DNA from: Leminorella grimontii ATCC 33999 = DSM 5078
GTDB taxonomy: Bacteria; Pseudomonadota; Gammaproteobacteria; Enterobacterales; Enterobacteriaceae
Length of the DNA: 64,000 nt
NCBI RefSeq assembly: GCF_000439085.1
Contig: NZ_AUUA01000001.1
Location: 124,001 to 188,000, forward strand
Direction: 5' to 3'
Positions 37,890-46,302 of the stretch are shown one piece after another. Both the position numbers and the translations under genes were made by a program. The notes beneath the pieces were generated by a model, which saw only the letters and a program-made list of their open reading frames with translations, had not been told where the DNA came from and did no database searches. The stretch's first letter is position 1. Each line of letters begins with the position of its first letter.

Positions 37890-38006
37890 ATGTCTTCATA
37901 CAGGATACCTGTCAGAACCTCCAGACAGAAAGTTTACAACCCATTAATTTTACGAGGAAAAAAGTATTGCTGTGAGTGTGGTTTTAGAGGAGTAACCCAT
38001 GACTAA
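37890..38006 (+). CDS. 38-codon ORF translationally coupled to the membrane-protein gene
   Basis: Starts MSSYRIPVRTSRQKVY after a well-placed AGAGGAAA, and ends GKKYCCECGFRGVTHD. The stop codon overlaps the next gene's start by 8 bp, typical of coupling. Basic, no membrane segment; the CCxC cluster could bind metal or be redox-active. Its first residues loosely echo the start of the DmsA-like Tat signal (MSSYLERIHTSRR), so it might be a relic of such a leader. Real small protein or leader peptide; not recognised. Confidence 0.5.
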   Translation: MSSYRIPVRTSRQKVYNPLILRGKKYCCECGFRGVTHD

Positions 38007-39420
38007 CCATCCTAATAACCAATCCGAAATAGGGCTCGGCAAATATCCATGGCCACAGGTAATAAAGTGGTTATTAGTTATTTTAGTGGTATATGCTATA
38101 GGTAGTGTGTTTATATCCAACCCATTCTCCATCTTTGTGGATCGAACTACCCCCGTTGATTACTCAAGAGTGATGTATTTTCACGGTATGACTGTGGGCC
38201 TTGCTGGAATAACAGCGCTGATCATCAGTCAGGTTTTTGACCTTGACTGGAAATTTAAAAAAATTATTTTCTTCTGTACAGTCGCCACTGTGTTAATCGG
38301 GGTTACTGGTGGAGCTGTTAATCGCTCTATGGAATATACTAAAATTTTTCTCTGGTATCAGATTCTTGCTTTCATCGCACTTGATGTGATTTTATTAACG
38401 ATGACTTTCGGTTTAATAGCAATTAAGAATGAGGAGCTTAGACGATCAGCTACATATTATTTAGTTTTATCGGCTTCAGCCACTGCTGTAATTGCAGCCT
38501 TAATTGGTGATCTTGCGGGATTTATTCTCGATTTTGGCGACTGGCCGGGAGTTCTGGGATGGTACGCCGGGAAAATAGGCTATACATTACAGGAATGGCA
38601 GGATAATTTATTAAGGTCTCATTCAGATATGATGGTAGTGGCCGTCATTGGACTAATTTTGTCTGCCATCAGCTGGAAATATGGACGCCGTCTGTCAGGT
38701 AGTACGGCAGCAGCTAAAACTGCGGGTGAATGGATGGCCATCACAGGTCTGATTCTGCTAATTATAATCATGGTTGTTTCCGGTTTTGGTGGCTCGGATA
38801 TGCAGATTCCGCATATTTTCACTGAGAAAGGATTCTATGCTCCTCGGGGTCAGAGTGTCGCGGGCATTGATCTGGCTGACTTCACTATTGGTACGTTCTT
38901 TTTGCTTGGCGGTATGTTAATGATTGGCGCCATTTTGTTTGGTAAAAAAATGCCGGAACATGCGCTAAGTAAAACAGCTAAATATACTCTTAGTGGTATT
39001 TTTATTACCTGGAGCAGTATTGTAATCACGGTTGCAGGTATGGGATTTCTGCAAGAGTACCGGGCCGATCTTTATAACTCATCTAAGGATGTCCCCCTTG
39101 GGGATTATGGATTTGCTTTCAGAATGTTACACCTTGATGTTAGTTTGATTCTGTTTCCTGCAATCATGGTAGTGATGCTGCTTGCACAGCACTTTTTAAG
39201 GGATGAAGAGAATAAATTAATTCAGTGGATTTTACGCACAGGTGTGGCGCTCTGTGCTGCTGGTTCGCTGGTCTATATGGTTCTTAACCCGGGGCCATTT
39301 GGTCCGGGATACTGGATTGTTGGTGCTGGGTTCCTGATTATTATCATTGCTATAATTTACTTTTTTATCCGTAGTGAGAATAAAGAAAAAGAAAAGTTTA
39401 ATGATCAGACTATAGTATAA
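37999..39420 (+). CDS. 12-helix membrane protein of unknown function linked to the dms-like operon
   Basis: 473 residues with about twelve hydrophobic segments. Single histidines lie at or near helix ends in three similar contexts: YFHGMTVGLAG (H62), LRSHSDMMVVAVIG (H208) and RMLHLDVSLILF (H378). That helix count and histidine pattern recall heme-bearing oxidase subunit I-type proteins, but no copper or full HCO motif set could be verified. Strong RBS AGAGGAG. It has the same palindromic operator upstream as dmsA, so it likely acts in the same respiratory response, perhaps as a quinone- or heme-linked component. Codon use is AT-rich, like the dms genes. Product name cannot be given with confidence. 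Confidence 0.75.
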   Translation: MTNHPNNQSEIGLGKYPWPQVIKWLLVILVVYAIGSVFISNPFSIFVDRTTPVDYSRVMYFHGMTVGLAGITALIISQVFDLDWKFKKIIFFCTVATVLIGVTGGAVNRSMEYTKIFLWYQILAFIALDVILLTMTFGLIAIKNEELRRSATYYLVLSASATAVIAALIGDLAGFILDFGDWPGVLGWYAGKIGYTLQEWQDNLLRSHSDMMVVAVIGLILSAISWKYGRRLSGSTAAAKTAGEWMAITGLILLIIIMVVSGFGGSDMQIPHIFTEKGFYAPRGQSVAGIDLADFTIGTFFLLGGMLMIGAILFGKKMPEHALSKTAKYTLSGIFITWSSIVITVAGMGFLQEYRADLYNSSKDVPLGDYGFAFRMLHLDVSLILFPAIMVVMLLAQHFLRDEENKLIQWILRTGVALCAAGSLVYMVLNPGPFGPGYWIVGAGFLIIIIAIIYFFIRSENKEKEKFNDQTIV

Positions 39421-39814
39421 GTTTAATAATAAAATAATGGGTGCTCTAATTTATAAATAATTAAGGCGCCCTAACTAATTAATGATACCTATTATTGTTT
39501 CCTTCAATATTATTTGAGCGGAAAAATAATGCCAGTTAAAATAAATTTCCGGTTTGGGATATTTCCCCCTTTTTAACATTAATAATACTGAATTGGATTT
39601 TCAACTGAGGGTAAATATAACAAAGTCCATTATATTTATCTTCAGTTAGCATCTCCAGAGAAGTTATTCATATTCCCTCAGAAATCATCTTGTAGGCAGA
39701 ATCCCAAGACTATTGAAACTGATTCATTCCAACATATTGATTATATTGTACTATTTATGAAATGAATGCTGTTCTTTTACTGTAAAGGCTGTGGGAATCC
39801 AACCGTATTGTTCA

Positions 39815-39838
39815 AAAAAGTCATTATAATGACTTTTT
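39815..39838. promoter_or_regulatory. palindromic operator, copy 2
   Basis: Perfect 24-bp palindrome: GTCATTATAATGAC flanked by A5 and T5. Same 14-bp core as copy 1. About 150 bp upstream of the dmsA start. Confidence 0.72.
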
Positions 39839-39849
39839 ATAGATCATAG

Positions 39850-39892
39850 TCAAAATAAAAACTTATTTTGATCATTATATTGACCATCAAAA
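39850..39892. promoter_or_regulatory. overlapping inverted repeats and third operator-like site
   Basis: TCAAAATAA-AAAC-TTATTTTGA is a perfect 9-bp inverted repeat (39850-39871). Overlapping it, TTTTGAT (39866-39872) and ATCAAAA (39886-39892) enclose TCATTATATTGACC, a degenerate copy of the operator core. Suggests multi-site binding or alternative occupancy by a second regulator. Confidence 0.5.
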
Positions 39893-39986
39893 GAGTAGAG
39901 GATGCAGCGTAACTGCTGTTTTAAGATTTATTCTTGAGTTTGGATTTCAACCTAACTAACTGATTATGCTGTAAAGAGGGGTGTAA

Positions 39987-42428
39987 ATGTCTTCATATCT
40001 AGAAAGGATACATACTTCAAGACGTACCTTGATAAAGAATTCAACTGTATGTGGCCTAGCTGCCATCGCAGGTAACGTGTTTTTGCCATTTACCAGTTTT
40101 TCACCAGCCAGAGCAGCAACTGAGCAAACAGCAAGTCTGGACAAAGTCGTTTGGGGGGCTTGTTCTGTCAACTGTGGCAGTAGATGTGCATTGCGCTTTC
40201 ACGTCAGGAATGACGAGATTTACTGGGTGGAAACAGATAATACCGGCCTGGATGAGTATGGTAATCACCAGGTCAGGGCCTGCCTGAGAGGGCGTTCAAT
40301 CAGACGGCGAATCAATCATCCTGATCGTCTTAAATATCCGATGAAAAGAGTCGGCAGAAGAGGGGAAGGAAAGTTTGAACGTATTAGTTGGGATGAGGCA
40401 CTGGATACTATTGCGTCATCAATAAAAAAAGTGAAGAAAGAATATGGCAACGAGGCAATCTATCTTAACTTTTCTACCGGCGTCATTGGTGGAAACATAA
40501 CCTATTCTGAGCCTTTTGATTCCCTGTTTGCCCGCCTGATGAATTGCTACGGTGGTTTCCTTCGCTATCACGGCGACTACAGTAACGGACAAATAAATAC
40601 CGCTATGGAGTATACCTATGGCCAAGATATTGGTAACAGCATGTCCGATGTCGAGAATACCCGACTTTTGGTGATGTTTGGTAATAACCCAGCAGAGACG
40701 AGGATGAGCGGAGGTGGAGTAACGTATTATCTTGAACAGGCGCGTGAAAAATCAAATGCTAAGATGATAGTTATCGACCCCCGATACACAGATACTGCAG
40801 CAGGCCGTGAGGACGAATGGATCCCCATTCGTCCCGGTACAGATGCTGCTCTGGCTGCCAGTCTGGCATGGGTACTTATTACTGAAAACCTGGTCGACCA
40901 GAACTTTCTGGATAGGTATTGTGTTGGCTATGATGAGAAAACGCTACCGGATGGCGCCCCCCCCAACGGTCACTATAAGGCTTATATACTGGGTTACGGA
41001 GAGGACAATACGGCCAAGACACCTGAATGGGGAGAAGGAATAACCTCTGTTCCGGCCGAGAAAATTATTAAACTTGCTCGCGAGATAGGTGCCGCAAAAC
41101 CGGCCTTTATTTGTCAGGGATGGGGGCCTCAACGCCAGGCAAATGGCGAACTCAATGCGCGTGCTATCGCCATGCTGGCGATACTTACCGGGAATGTTGG
41201 TATTCATGGTGGGAACAGTGGCTCTCGTGAAAGTTCTTACATAATGCCGATTGAACGCATACCTGTTTTTGAAAATCCGGTTACAACTAGTATTCCCTGC
41301 TTTAAATGGGCTGATGCGGTTGATCATGGTACTGAAATGACCGAATTAAAAGATGGGGTACGTGGTAAATCTAGGCTTGACGTTCCAATAAAATTTATAT
41401 GGAACCGTGCCGGGAATATGTTAATTAACCAGCATGGCGATATTAACCGGACACATGAAATTCTTTCTGATGAGAACAAATGTGAAATGATCGTTGTCTC
41501 TGAAATATTCATGACAGCCTCTGCTAAATACGCTGATATTTTAATACCGGATCTTATGAGTATTGAGCAGGAAGATTTTATGCCAAATGAATATGCCGGA
41601 AATATGGGGTATATCATTCATGTACAGCCTGCAACCAGTGCTAAATTTGAGAGGAAGCCTATCTATTGGACTGTCAGTGAAATTGCTAAAAGATTAGGTA
41701 ATGATATCTATCAGAAGTTTACAGAAGGTCGGACACAGGAACAATGGCTGGAGTTCTTGTATGCCAAGATGAGAACTGATGATCCTTCACTGCCCTCCTA
41801 TAAAGAATTCAGGGAAATGGGTATTTATAAACAAAAAGATCCAGCGGGACATTTGGTTGCCTTTAAGGAATTCAGAGAAGATCCTGTAAATAACCCTTTA
41901 TCAACCCCATCAGGTAAGATTGAAATTTATTCTGAAAGGCTAGCTGAGTTAGCGCAGAAGTGGGAACTTATGGATGATGAGGTAATCAGTCCGCTTCCGG
42001 TTTATGCATCAACCTTTGATGGTTGGGATGCTCCTGAGCGAAAATCATTCCCATTACAGATGACCGGATTTCATTTCAAGGGTCGGGCACATTCAAGCTA
42101 TGGGAATATCGATGTTCTCAAAAGCGCCTGCCCTCAGGAAATATGGATAAACCCACTCGATGCAGAACAAAGGAATATCAGACATGGGGATACTGTCAAG
42201 GTATTTAATACCAGGGGGGCGCTCACGATAAAAGCTAAGGTTACTCCAAGGATCATGCCTGGCGTCACAGCTATGGGAGAAGGGGCATGGCATAACGCCG
42301 ATATGGACGGGGACAAACTTGACCATGGCTCTTGTATTAATACCCTAACCAACCACCGTACATCGCCATTATCTAAAGGTACGGCTCAGCATACAAACCT
42401 TGTTGAAATTATAAAATACGAAGGATAA
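39987..42428 (+). CDS. DMSO reductase family molybdopterin oxidoreductase, catalytic subunit (DmsA-like)
   Basis: 813 residues (E. coli DmsA 814). Tat signal with TSRRTLIKNS near residue 10-19 and a cleavage-like ARAAT, so exported folded. N-terminal 4Fe-4S site CSVNCGSRC...ACLRG. Mo-bis-MGD domains follow; the Mo ligand appears to be Ser in YHGDYSNGQI near residue 193, the DmsA-type choice. C-terminal MGD-binding domain includes MTGFHFKGRAHSSY. dmsB, dmsC and dmsD-like genes follow immediately, so it reduces an S- or N-oxide at the periplasmic side under anaerobiosis. Substrate is not fixed by sequence; DmsA and YnfE/F paralogues are all possible. AT-rich, likely acquired. Confidence 0.9.
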   Translation: MSSYLERIHTSRRTLIKNSTVCGLAAIAGNVFLPFTSFSPARAATEQTASLDKVVWGACSVNCGSRCALRFHVRNDEIYWVETDNTGLDEYGNHQVRACLRGRSIRRRINHPDRLKYPMKRVGRRGEGKFERISWDEALDTIASSIKKVKKEYGNEAIYLNFSTGVIGGNITYSEPFDSLFARLMNCYGGFLRYHGDYSNGQINTAMEYTYGQDIGNSMSDVENTRLLVMFGNNPAETRMSGGGVTYYLEQAREKSNAKMIVIDPRYTDTAAGREDEWIPIRPGTDAALAASLAWVLITENLVDQNFLDRYCVGYDEKTLPDGAPPNGHYKAYILGYGEDNTAKTPEWGEGITSVPAEKIIKLAREIGAAKPAFICQGWGPQRQANGELNARAIAMLAILTGNVGIHGGNSGSRESSYIMPIERIPVFENPVTTSIPCFKWADAVDHGTEMTELKDGVRGKSRLDVPIKFIWNRAGNMLINQHGDINRTHEILSDENKCEMIVVSEIFMTASAKYADILIPDLMSIEQEDFMPNEYAGNMGYIIHVQPATSAKFERKPIYWTVSEIAKRLGNDIYQKFTEGRTQEQWLEFLYAKMRTDDPSLPSYKEFREMGIYKQKDPAGHLVAFKEFREDPVNNPLSTPSGKIEIYSERLAELAQKWELMDDEVISPLPVYASTFDGWDAPERKSFPLQMTGFHFKGRAHSSYGNIDVLKSACPQEIWINPLDAEQRNIRHGDTVKVFNTRGALTIKAKVTPRIMPGVTAMGEGAWHNADMDGDKLDHGSCINTLTNHRTSPLSKGTAQHTNLVEIIKYEG

Positions 42429-42432
42429 ATAA

Positions 42433-43053
42433 ATGTTAACTCAATATGGTTTCTATATAAACAGTGAGCGCTGCACTGGCTGTAAAACTTGTGAACTGGC
42501 ATGCAAGGATTATAAAAATTTATCTGCCGATATTAATTTTCGAAGGATATATGAATATACAGGTGGTTCATGGTTCAAAGAGGCTGGTGACTGTATCCAT
42601 AATAATGTTTTTACGTATTATCTTTCAATATCTTGCAATCACTGTGCCGACCCTGCTTGTACAAAAGTCTGCCCCAGTGGAGCCATGCATAAAAGGGAAG
42701 ACGGTTTTGTTGTTGTCAATGAAGATATTTGTATTGGGTGTAAATACTGCCACATGGCTTGTCCTTATGGTGCCCCGCAGTTTAACGAGGAACTCGGACA
42801 TATGACAAAATGTGATGGTTGCTATTCACGTATTCATCAGGGAAAAAAGCCAATCTGCGTTGAGTCCTGCCCGCTTCGTGCAATTGATATGGGGCCTATA
42901 GACGAACTCAGAAAGAAATATGGTCAGTTAGCTGCAGTTGCACCTTTGCCATCATCGCATTTTACCCAGCCCAGTCTAGTCATTACACCGAATGCAAACA
43001 GCCGACCGGTGAATGATCGCACTGGATATCTGGCAAACCCTGAGGAAATTTAA
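42433..43053 (+). CDS. dmsB: DmsB-like iron-sulfur electron-transfer subunit
   Basis: 206 residues (E. coli DmsB 205), with strong collinear similarity from QYGFYINSERCTGCKTCELA to the tail GYLANPEEI. Four cysteine clusters for four 4Fe-4S centres: CTGCKTCELACKD, CNHCADPACTKVCPSGAMH, CIGCKYCHMACPY, CDGC...CVESCP. Passes electrons from the membrane anchor to the molybdoenzyme. 4-bp gap after dmsA. Confidence 0.95.
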   Translation: MLTQYGFYINSERCTGCKTCELACKDYKNLSADINFRRIYEYTGGSWFKEAGDCIHNNVFTYYLSISCNHCADPACTKVCPSGAMHKREDGFVVVNEDICIGCKYCHMACPYGAPQFNEELGHMTKCDGCYSRIHQGKKPICVESCPLRAIDMGPIDELRKKYGQLAAVAPLPSSHFTQPSLVITPNANSRPVNDRTGYLANPEEI

Positions 43054-43054
43054 A

Positions 43055-43903
43055 ATGAGTAACGGATGGCATGAATTACCCCTTGTGTTTTTTACTGTGC
43101 TGAGTCAATGTGTTGTAGGTGCATTTATCATTTTAGTTTATGGATGGTTTAGTACTAATGATAATCAGGTAAGAAAAACCGTTATTTCCAGAATGTTTTT
43201 TCTGTGGGTAATGATGTCTATTGCCTTTGCAGCCTCTACTTTTCATTTGGGTTCTCCATTGCGGGCTCTGAATTCTCTTAACAGAATTGGGCACTCTGCA
43301 TTAAGTAATGAAATTGCTGCGGGCTCTGTTTTCTTTGGTATTGCTGGTTTATGGTGGATAACATCATGGCTGAATATACTGCCTGTGAAAATAGCAAAGG
43401 TTTTTGCTTTGGTCGCGGTGATTTCCGGACTGCTGTTTTTGTATTTGATAACAAAAGTATATTCTTCGGTTCCAACTATTCCTGCATGGAATAATGTCTT
43501 TACTCCGCTGTCATTTTATATGACGACTTTAATAGTAAGCCCCGTTCTTGGTGTGGCTCTGTTGTTCTCCAGCGGTATTGAACTGAAAAAAAATGTATTG
43601 CATTCTTTTATGGTACTGGTTGTTTTTTTAAGTTTAATGATTACCATTTTGCAATGGAATGATTTGTCACTTATAAGCACCTCGTTACATCGCGGGAATG
43701 AAATCCTTCCAGAATTTCCATGGCTGGTTACTTTAAAATATTTTCTTATCACTACAGGTTTATTTATATTTTTCTTTATGACGTCAAGGCGCGTATTCTC
43801 GAACTTTGGCTGGCTTTTTCTATCATTTATAATGGTGTTTTCTGGAGAAATAATCGGTCGGTTTATTTTTTATAGTTTACATTTTACTGTCGGGCTTGTG
43901 TAG
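43055..43903 (+). CDS. dmsC: DmsC-like membrane anchor subunit
   Basis: 282 residues from ATG 43055 (MSNGWHELPLVFFTVLSQC), just after the dmsB stop; the frame opens 14 codons earlier but E. coli DmsC begins here (287 residues). About eight hydrophobic helices. Conserved stretch HLGSPLRALNSLNRIGHSALSNEI and the C-terminal GEIIGRFIFYSLHFTVG match DmsC. Anchors DmsAB and oxidises menaquinol. Confidence 0.93.
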   Translation: MSNGWHELPLVFFTVLSQCVVGAFIILVYGWFSTNDNQVRKTVISRMFFLWVMMSIAFAASTFHLGSPLRALNSLNRIGHSALSNEIAAGSVFFGIAGLWWITSWLNILPVKIAKVFALVAVISGLLFLYLITKVYSSVPTIPAWNNVFTPLSFYMTTLIVSPVLGVALLFSSGIELKKNVLHSFMVLVVFLSLMITILQWNDLSLISTSLHRGNEILPEFPWLVTLKYFLITTGLFIFFFMTSRRVFSNFGWLFLSFIMVFSGEIIGRFIFYSLHFTVGLV

Positions 43904-43921
43904 TGTAAGGATAATCTAGCT

Positions 43922-44569
43922 ATGGGAATTTCTATTGCTGACAGATTGGCTTTGATAAAATATAGCGGCAGAATTTTAGGAAGCCTTTTTCTTTACTCTC
44001 CTTGTTCTGAGGGGAACAGGGAGATTATTTCTTTTATTGCATCCCACAACTGGATATGTGACTGGCCAGAAAGAAATAAATGTATAGACAGATATGCCTC
44101 ACGTTTAACCTCCAGCTTGGAATATCAGGGGGAAACTCGGGATGCAGCATACAACCGCCTTTTCATTGGTCCGGGAACGCTTATAGTTCCACCCTGGGGG
44201 TCAGTATGGCTTGATAAAGATTGTGTGAATTTTGGATACTCAACATATGAGCTTCGTAACTGGATGGATGTTAAAGGTATTGCATATCCCCGCAAGGATG
44301 CTGAACCTGAAGACCATCTGGGGTTGCTTTTACTGCTGGGTTCGTGGCTTGCAGATCAGAATGATGAAACTGGACTAAGTGAACTAATGTCTTTTCACCT
44401 TCTTCCGTGGGCGTTTCATTATCTCCATTGCCTGACCATACATGCAAACCACCCTTTTTACTCGTCATTAAGTGAACTGACAAATGAAACACTAAGATTA
44501 TGGCTGAGAGGAAACCCTGTTCCTGTACGGAACCAGAAAATATACTTTTCTATTCGGGGTGAACGATGA
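43922..44569 (+). CDS. dmsD: DmsD/TorD-family redox enzyme maturation chaperone
   Basis: 215 residues (E. coli DmsD 204). Family blocks YNRLFIGPGTLIVPPWGSVWLD near residue 78 and LLPWAFHYLHCL near 160. Binds the Tat leader of DmsA, holding it until the cofactor is loaded. Last gene of the operon, 18 bp after dmsC; a G+C-rich hairpin without a good T-tract follows at 44621-44638. Confidence 0.9.
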   Translation: MGISIADRLALIKYSGRILGSLFLYSPCSEGNREIISFIASHNWICDWPERNKCIDRYASRLTSSLEYQGETRDAAYNRLFIGPGTLIVPPWGSVWLDKDCVNFGYSTYELRNWMDVKGIAYPRKDAEPEDHLGLLLLLGSWLADQNDETGLSELMSFHLLPWAFHYLHCLTIHANHPFYSSLSELTNETLRLWLRGNPVPVRNQKIYFSIRGER

Positions 44570-44620
44570 AAATAATATGATTGATGTTGCGTTATCCTTA
44601 ACACGGTCAAGTTTCGACAG

Positions 44621-44638
44621 AACCGGCAGACTGCCGGT
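44621..44638. terminator. weak hairpin between convergent dmsD and dapA-like genes
   Basis: ACCGGCA / TGCCGGT with a short loop; no run of T on either strand. Position suggests a shared 3' end structure. Confidence 0.4.
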
Positions 44639-44649
44639 CCTGTGGGGAG

Positions 44650-45543
44650 TTATTTTAGTTCCAGTGCTGTAATGACACGGGAAATCTCTGTGATATCGTC
44701 TGATGTTAACGGTTGTAAAGGTCGAGGCAGGCAATCTGTATCAGTGAGTCCAAGTACACCTGCAGCAGCAGCGATAACCCTAATGCTTCCGCCATGTTTA
44801 CGGAACAGCGCCCACAACGGTTCCAGCCGAGTCGTCAATGCAGTAACGCGGGCATGATCGTGTGCTGCTGCTGCCTCTGTGATCTGTTTTGCTGTTTCCG
44901 GGAACAAGCCACCGCACACGGAGTACCAGACTTCACAGCCTGCATTTAATCCCAGTCCGGCATAAGCATCGCCACTGATACCGATTGTCACTCCTGGGCG
45001 AAGATGTCTGCGTAGTGCATCTACCCGCTCAGTAGCAGATGTCGGGCTATCAGGGACGCCCGGGATCTTAACGGAATGAATCCCACCTAGTGATGAGAGA
45101 AGACCATGCAGTTCATCTGTAAAGGTAAAATGAGTAGTGCCTGGATTATCATAGACACAAACCGGTACAGACACGTGCCGGGTCACCGTCTCAAAAAGTG
45201 CGAAGACCTCTTCATCGCGGAGTGACTGGTAGCTGACGACTGGAAGCAACAGAGCATCCGCACCTGCTGTTTGCGCATCATCTACCAGATGCAGGATGGC
45301 ATCGGTACTAACCGCCCCTACACACACCATCACAGGGATATCTCCAGTAAGTTGTTTCGCCAGAGTAGCGATGCGATTGCGTTGTTCTCGGGTCAGGTAC
45401 GCGTAGCTTCCGGTTGAACCTAGAATACCAATAGAATCAATATGAGCTGCCGCAAGACGGTTTAGAATCTTACTGAATCCCTGTTCATCTACACCACTGG
45501 AGGTGACTGGGGTTAACGGAAAAGCGGACAAGCCAGTGAACAT
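44650..45543 (-). CDS. DapA/N-acetylneuraminate lyase superfamily aldolase-lyase
   Basis: 297 residues, a single TIM-barrel of the dihydrodipicolinate synthase family. Substrate carboxylate loop GSTGSYAYL near residue 42, catalytic-type Tyr in CVYDNPGTT (~133) and Schiff-base Lys in HSVKIPG (~161). The canonical dapA lies elsewhere in enterics, so this is a paralogue acting on another 2-oxo acid; the substrate cannot be read from sequence. Follows the B3/B4 gene by 29 bp in one operon, next to an XRE-cupin regulator. Confidence 0.88.
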   Translation of the reverse strand: MFTGLSAFPLTPVTSSGVDEQGFSKILNRLAAAHIDSIGILGSTGSYAYLTREQRNRIATLAKQLTGDIPVMVCVGAVSTDAILHLVDDAQTAGADALLLPVVSYQSLRDEEVFALFETVTRHVSVPVCVYDNPGTTHFTFTDELHGLLSSLGGIHSVKIPGVPDSPTSATERVDALRRHLRPGVTIGISGDAYAGLGLNAGCEVWYSVCGGLFPETAKQITEAAAAHDHARVTALTTRLEPLWALFRKHGGSIRVIAAAAGVLGLTDTDCLPRPLQPLTSDDITEISRVITALELK

Positions 45544-45572
45544 ACTGTTTCTCCTGAATGATATTATTAGAA

Positions 45573-46259
45573 TTACTCTTCTATGAGAGAAACTTCAAAC
45601 CATAGGCCCGGCATCATTTTTTCAAGGCCAGCGGTTAGCATCTTCCCGGCTTCATGGAGCTTCTCCAGTGGCATCTGCGGCAGACTCTCCAGAATGAACC
45701 ACATTTCCTGGGCGTCCACGCTTAAGCGAGTTCTGAATCCCTGTCGCCAGTTCCATCGACGGCAGGTCACTCCGTGATCATCACACCAGATAACTTCGCC
45801 TTGCGGAGGATATTCAACAGCAGGAGCACCTTCTTTTACGGTATCAAAAGGTTCTGTACCTTTTGCCAGAATTAAACGTGGTGACCCCTGATAGGCAGAG
45901 ATGTTTTCACCACCAACCGGAACAGCATAAAACAAGCTGACGGCGTTATAGAGATCCACTACCGGGTCGAGAGTCGGCATTGTGCCATCGCGAAGAACTC
46001 GCTTACGCAGTGCATCTGCTGAGCAGGGCGTTCGTTTTGGCTTGGCGCCAAATCTCTGAAATACTTCTGCCCACGCAGTCAGATGGGCTTCAGCCCATTG
46101 CGGAGAATCAGTAATTACCGCTTTACAGGCTGTTTTCAGAGCCATTTCCCCAACACGTGGGTTGATTACAGGAGCAGCCTGTACATAAATACTGAGAGCC
46201 CGGAAGCCGGGAGCGATACCATAGATCTCAGGGGCAATTGACGGAGAGACTTTGAACAC
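45573..46259 (-). CDS. free-standing B3/B4 (PheRS beta editing-type) domain protein
   Basis: 228 residues if started at GTG 46259, which has AGGA seven bases upstream (protein LVFKVSPSIAPEIYG...). A longer frame runs back to 46586 but would cover most of the divergent regulator gene, so it is rejected. Core: VGEMALKTACKAVITDSP, VDLYNAVSLFYAVPVGGENISAYQG, ILAKGTEPFDTV, CDDHGVTCRRWNWRQG. These match B3/B4 domain proteins, related to the editing domain of phenylalanyl-tRNA synthetase beta. May clear a misacylated tRNA or bind an amino-acid-like ligand; unproven. Confidence 0.78.
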   Translation of the reverse strand: MFKVSPSIAPEIYGIAPGFRALSIYVQAAPVINPRVGEMALKTACKAVITDSPQWAEAHLTAWAEVFQRFGAKPKRTPCSADALRKRVLRDGTMPTLDPVVDLYNAVSLFYAVPVGGENISAYQGSPRLILAKGTEPFDTVKEGAPAVEYPPQGEVIWCDDHGVTCRRWNWRQGFRTRLSVDAQEMWFILESLPQMPLEKLHEAGKMLTAGLEKMMPGLWFEVSLIEE

Positions 46260-46302
46260 GAGATAATCCTGTAATGGCCAATTTATTTCATGATAGCGAT
46301 CT
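46260..46302. promoter_or_regulatory. 43-bp divergent promoter gap
   Basis: Very short spacer between the B3/B4 gene and the XRE-cupin gene, so both transcripts must start in or near it. TGAC-N7-GTCA (46304-46318) overlaps the regulator's start codon and could be its own operator. Confidence 0.4.

Larger units (their letters stand above)
39421..39986. promoter_or_regulatory. 566-bp dense inverted-repeat region before the dmsA-like gene
   Basis: No gene. Contains a long inverted repeat built on AACTGA...TAAATATAA / TTATATTTA...TCAGTT (39603-39646), then the cluster of palindromes at 39815-39892 listed separately. The RBS of dmsA is near AAGAGGGG at 39974-39981. A weak GGGTGC/GCGCCC hairpin at 39440-39471 may mark the end of the preceding gene. 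Confidence 0.6.
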
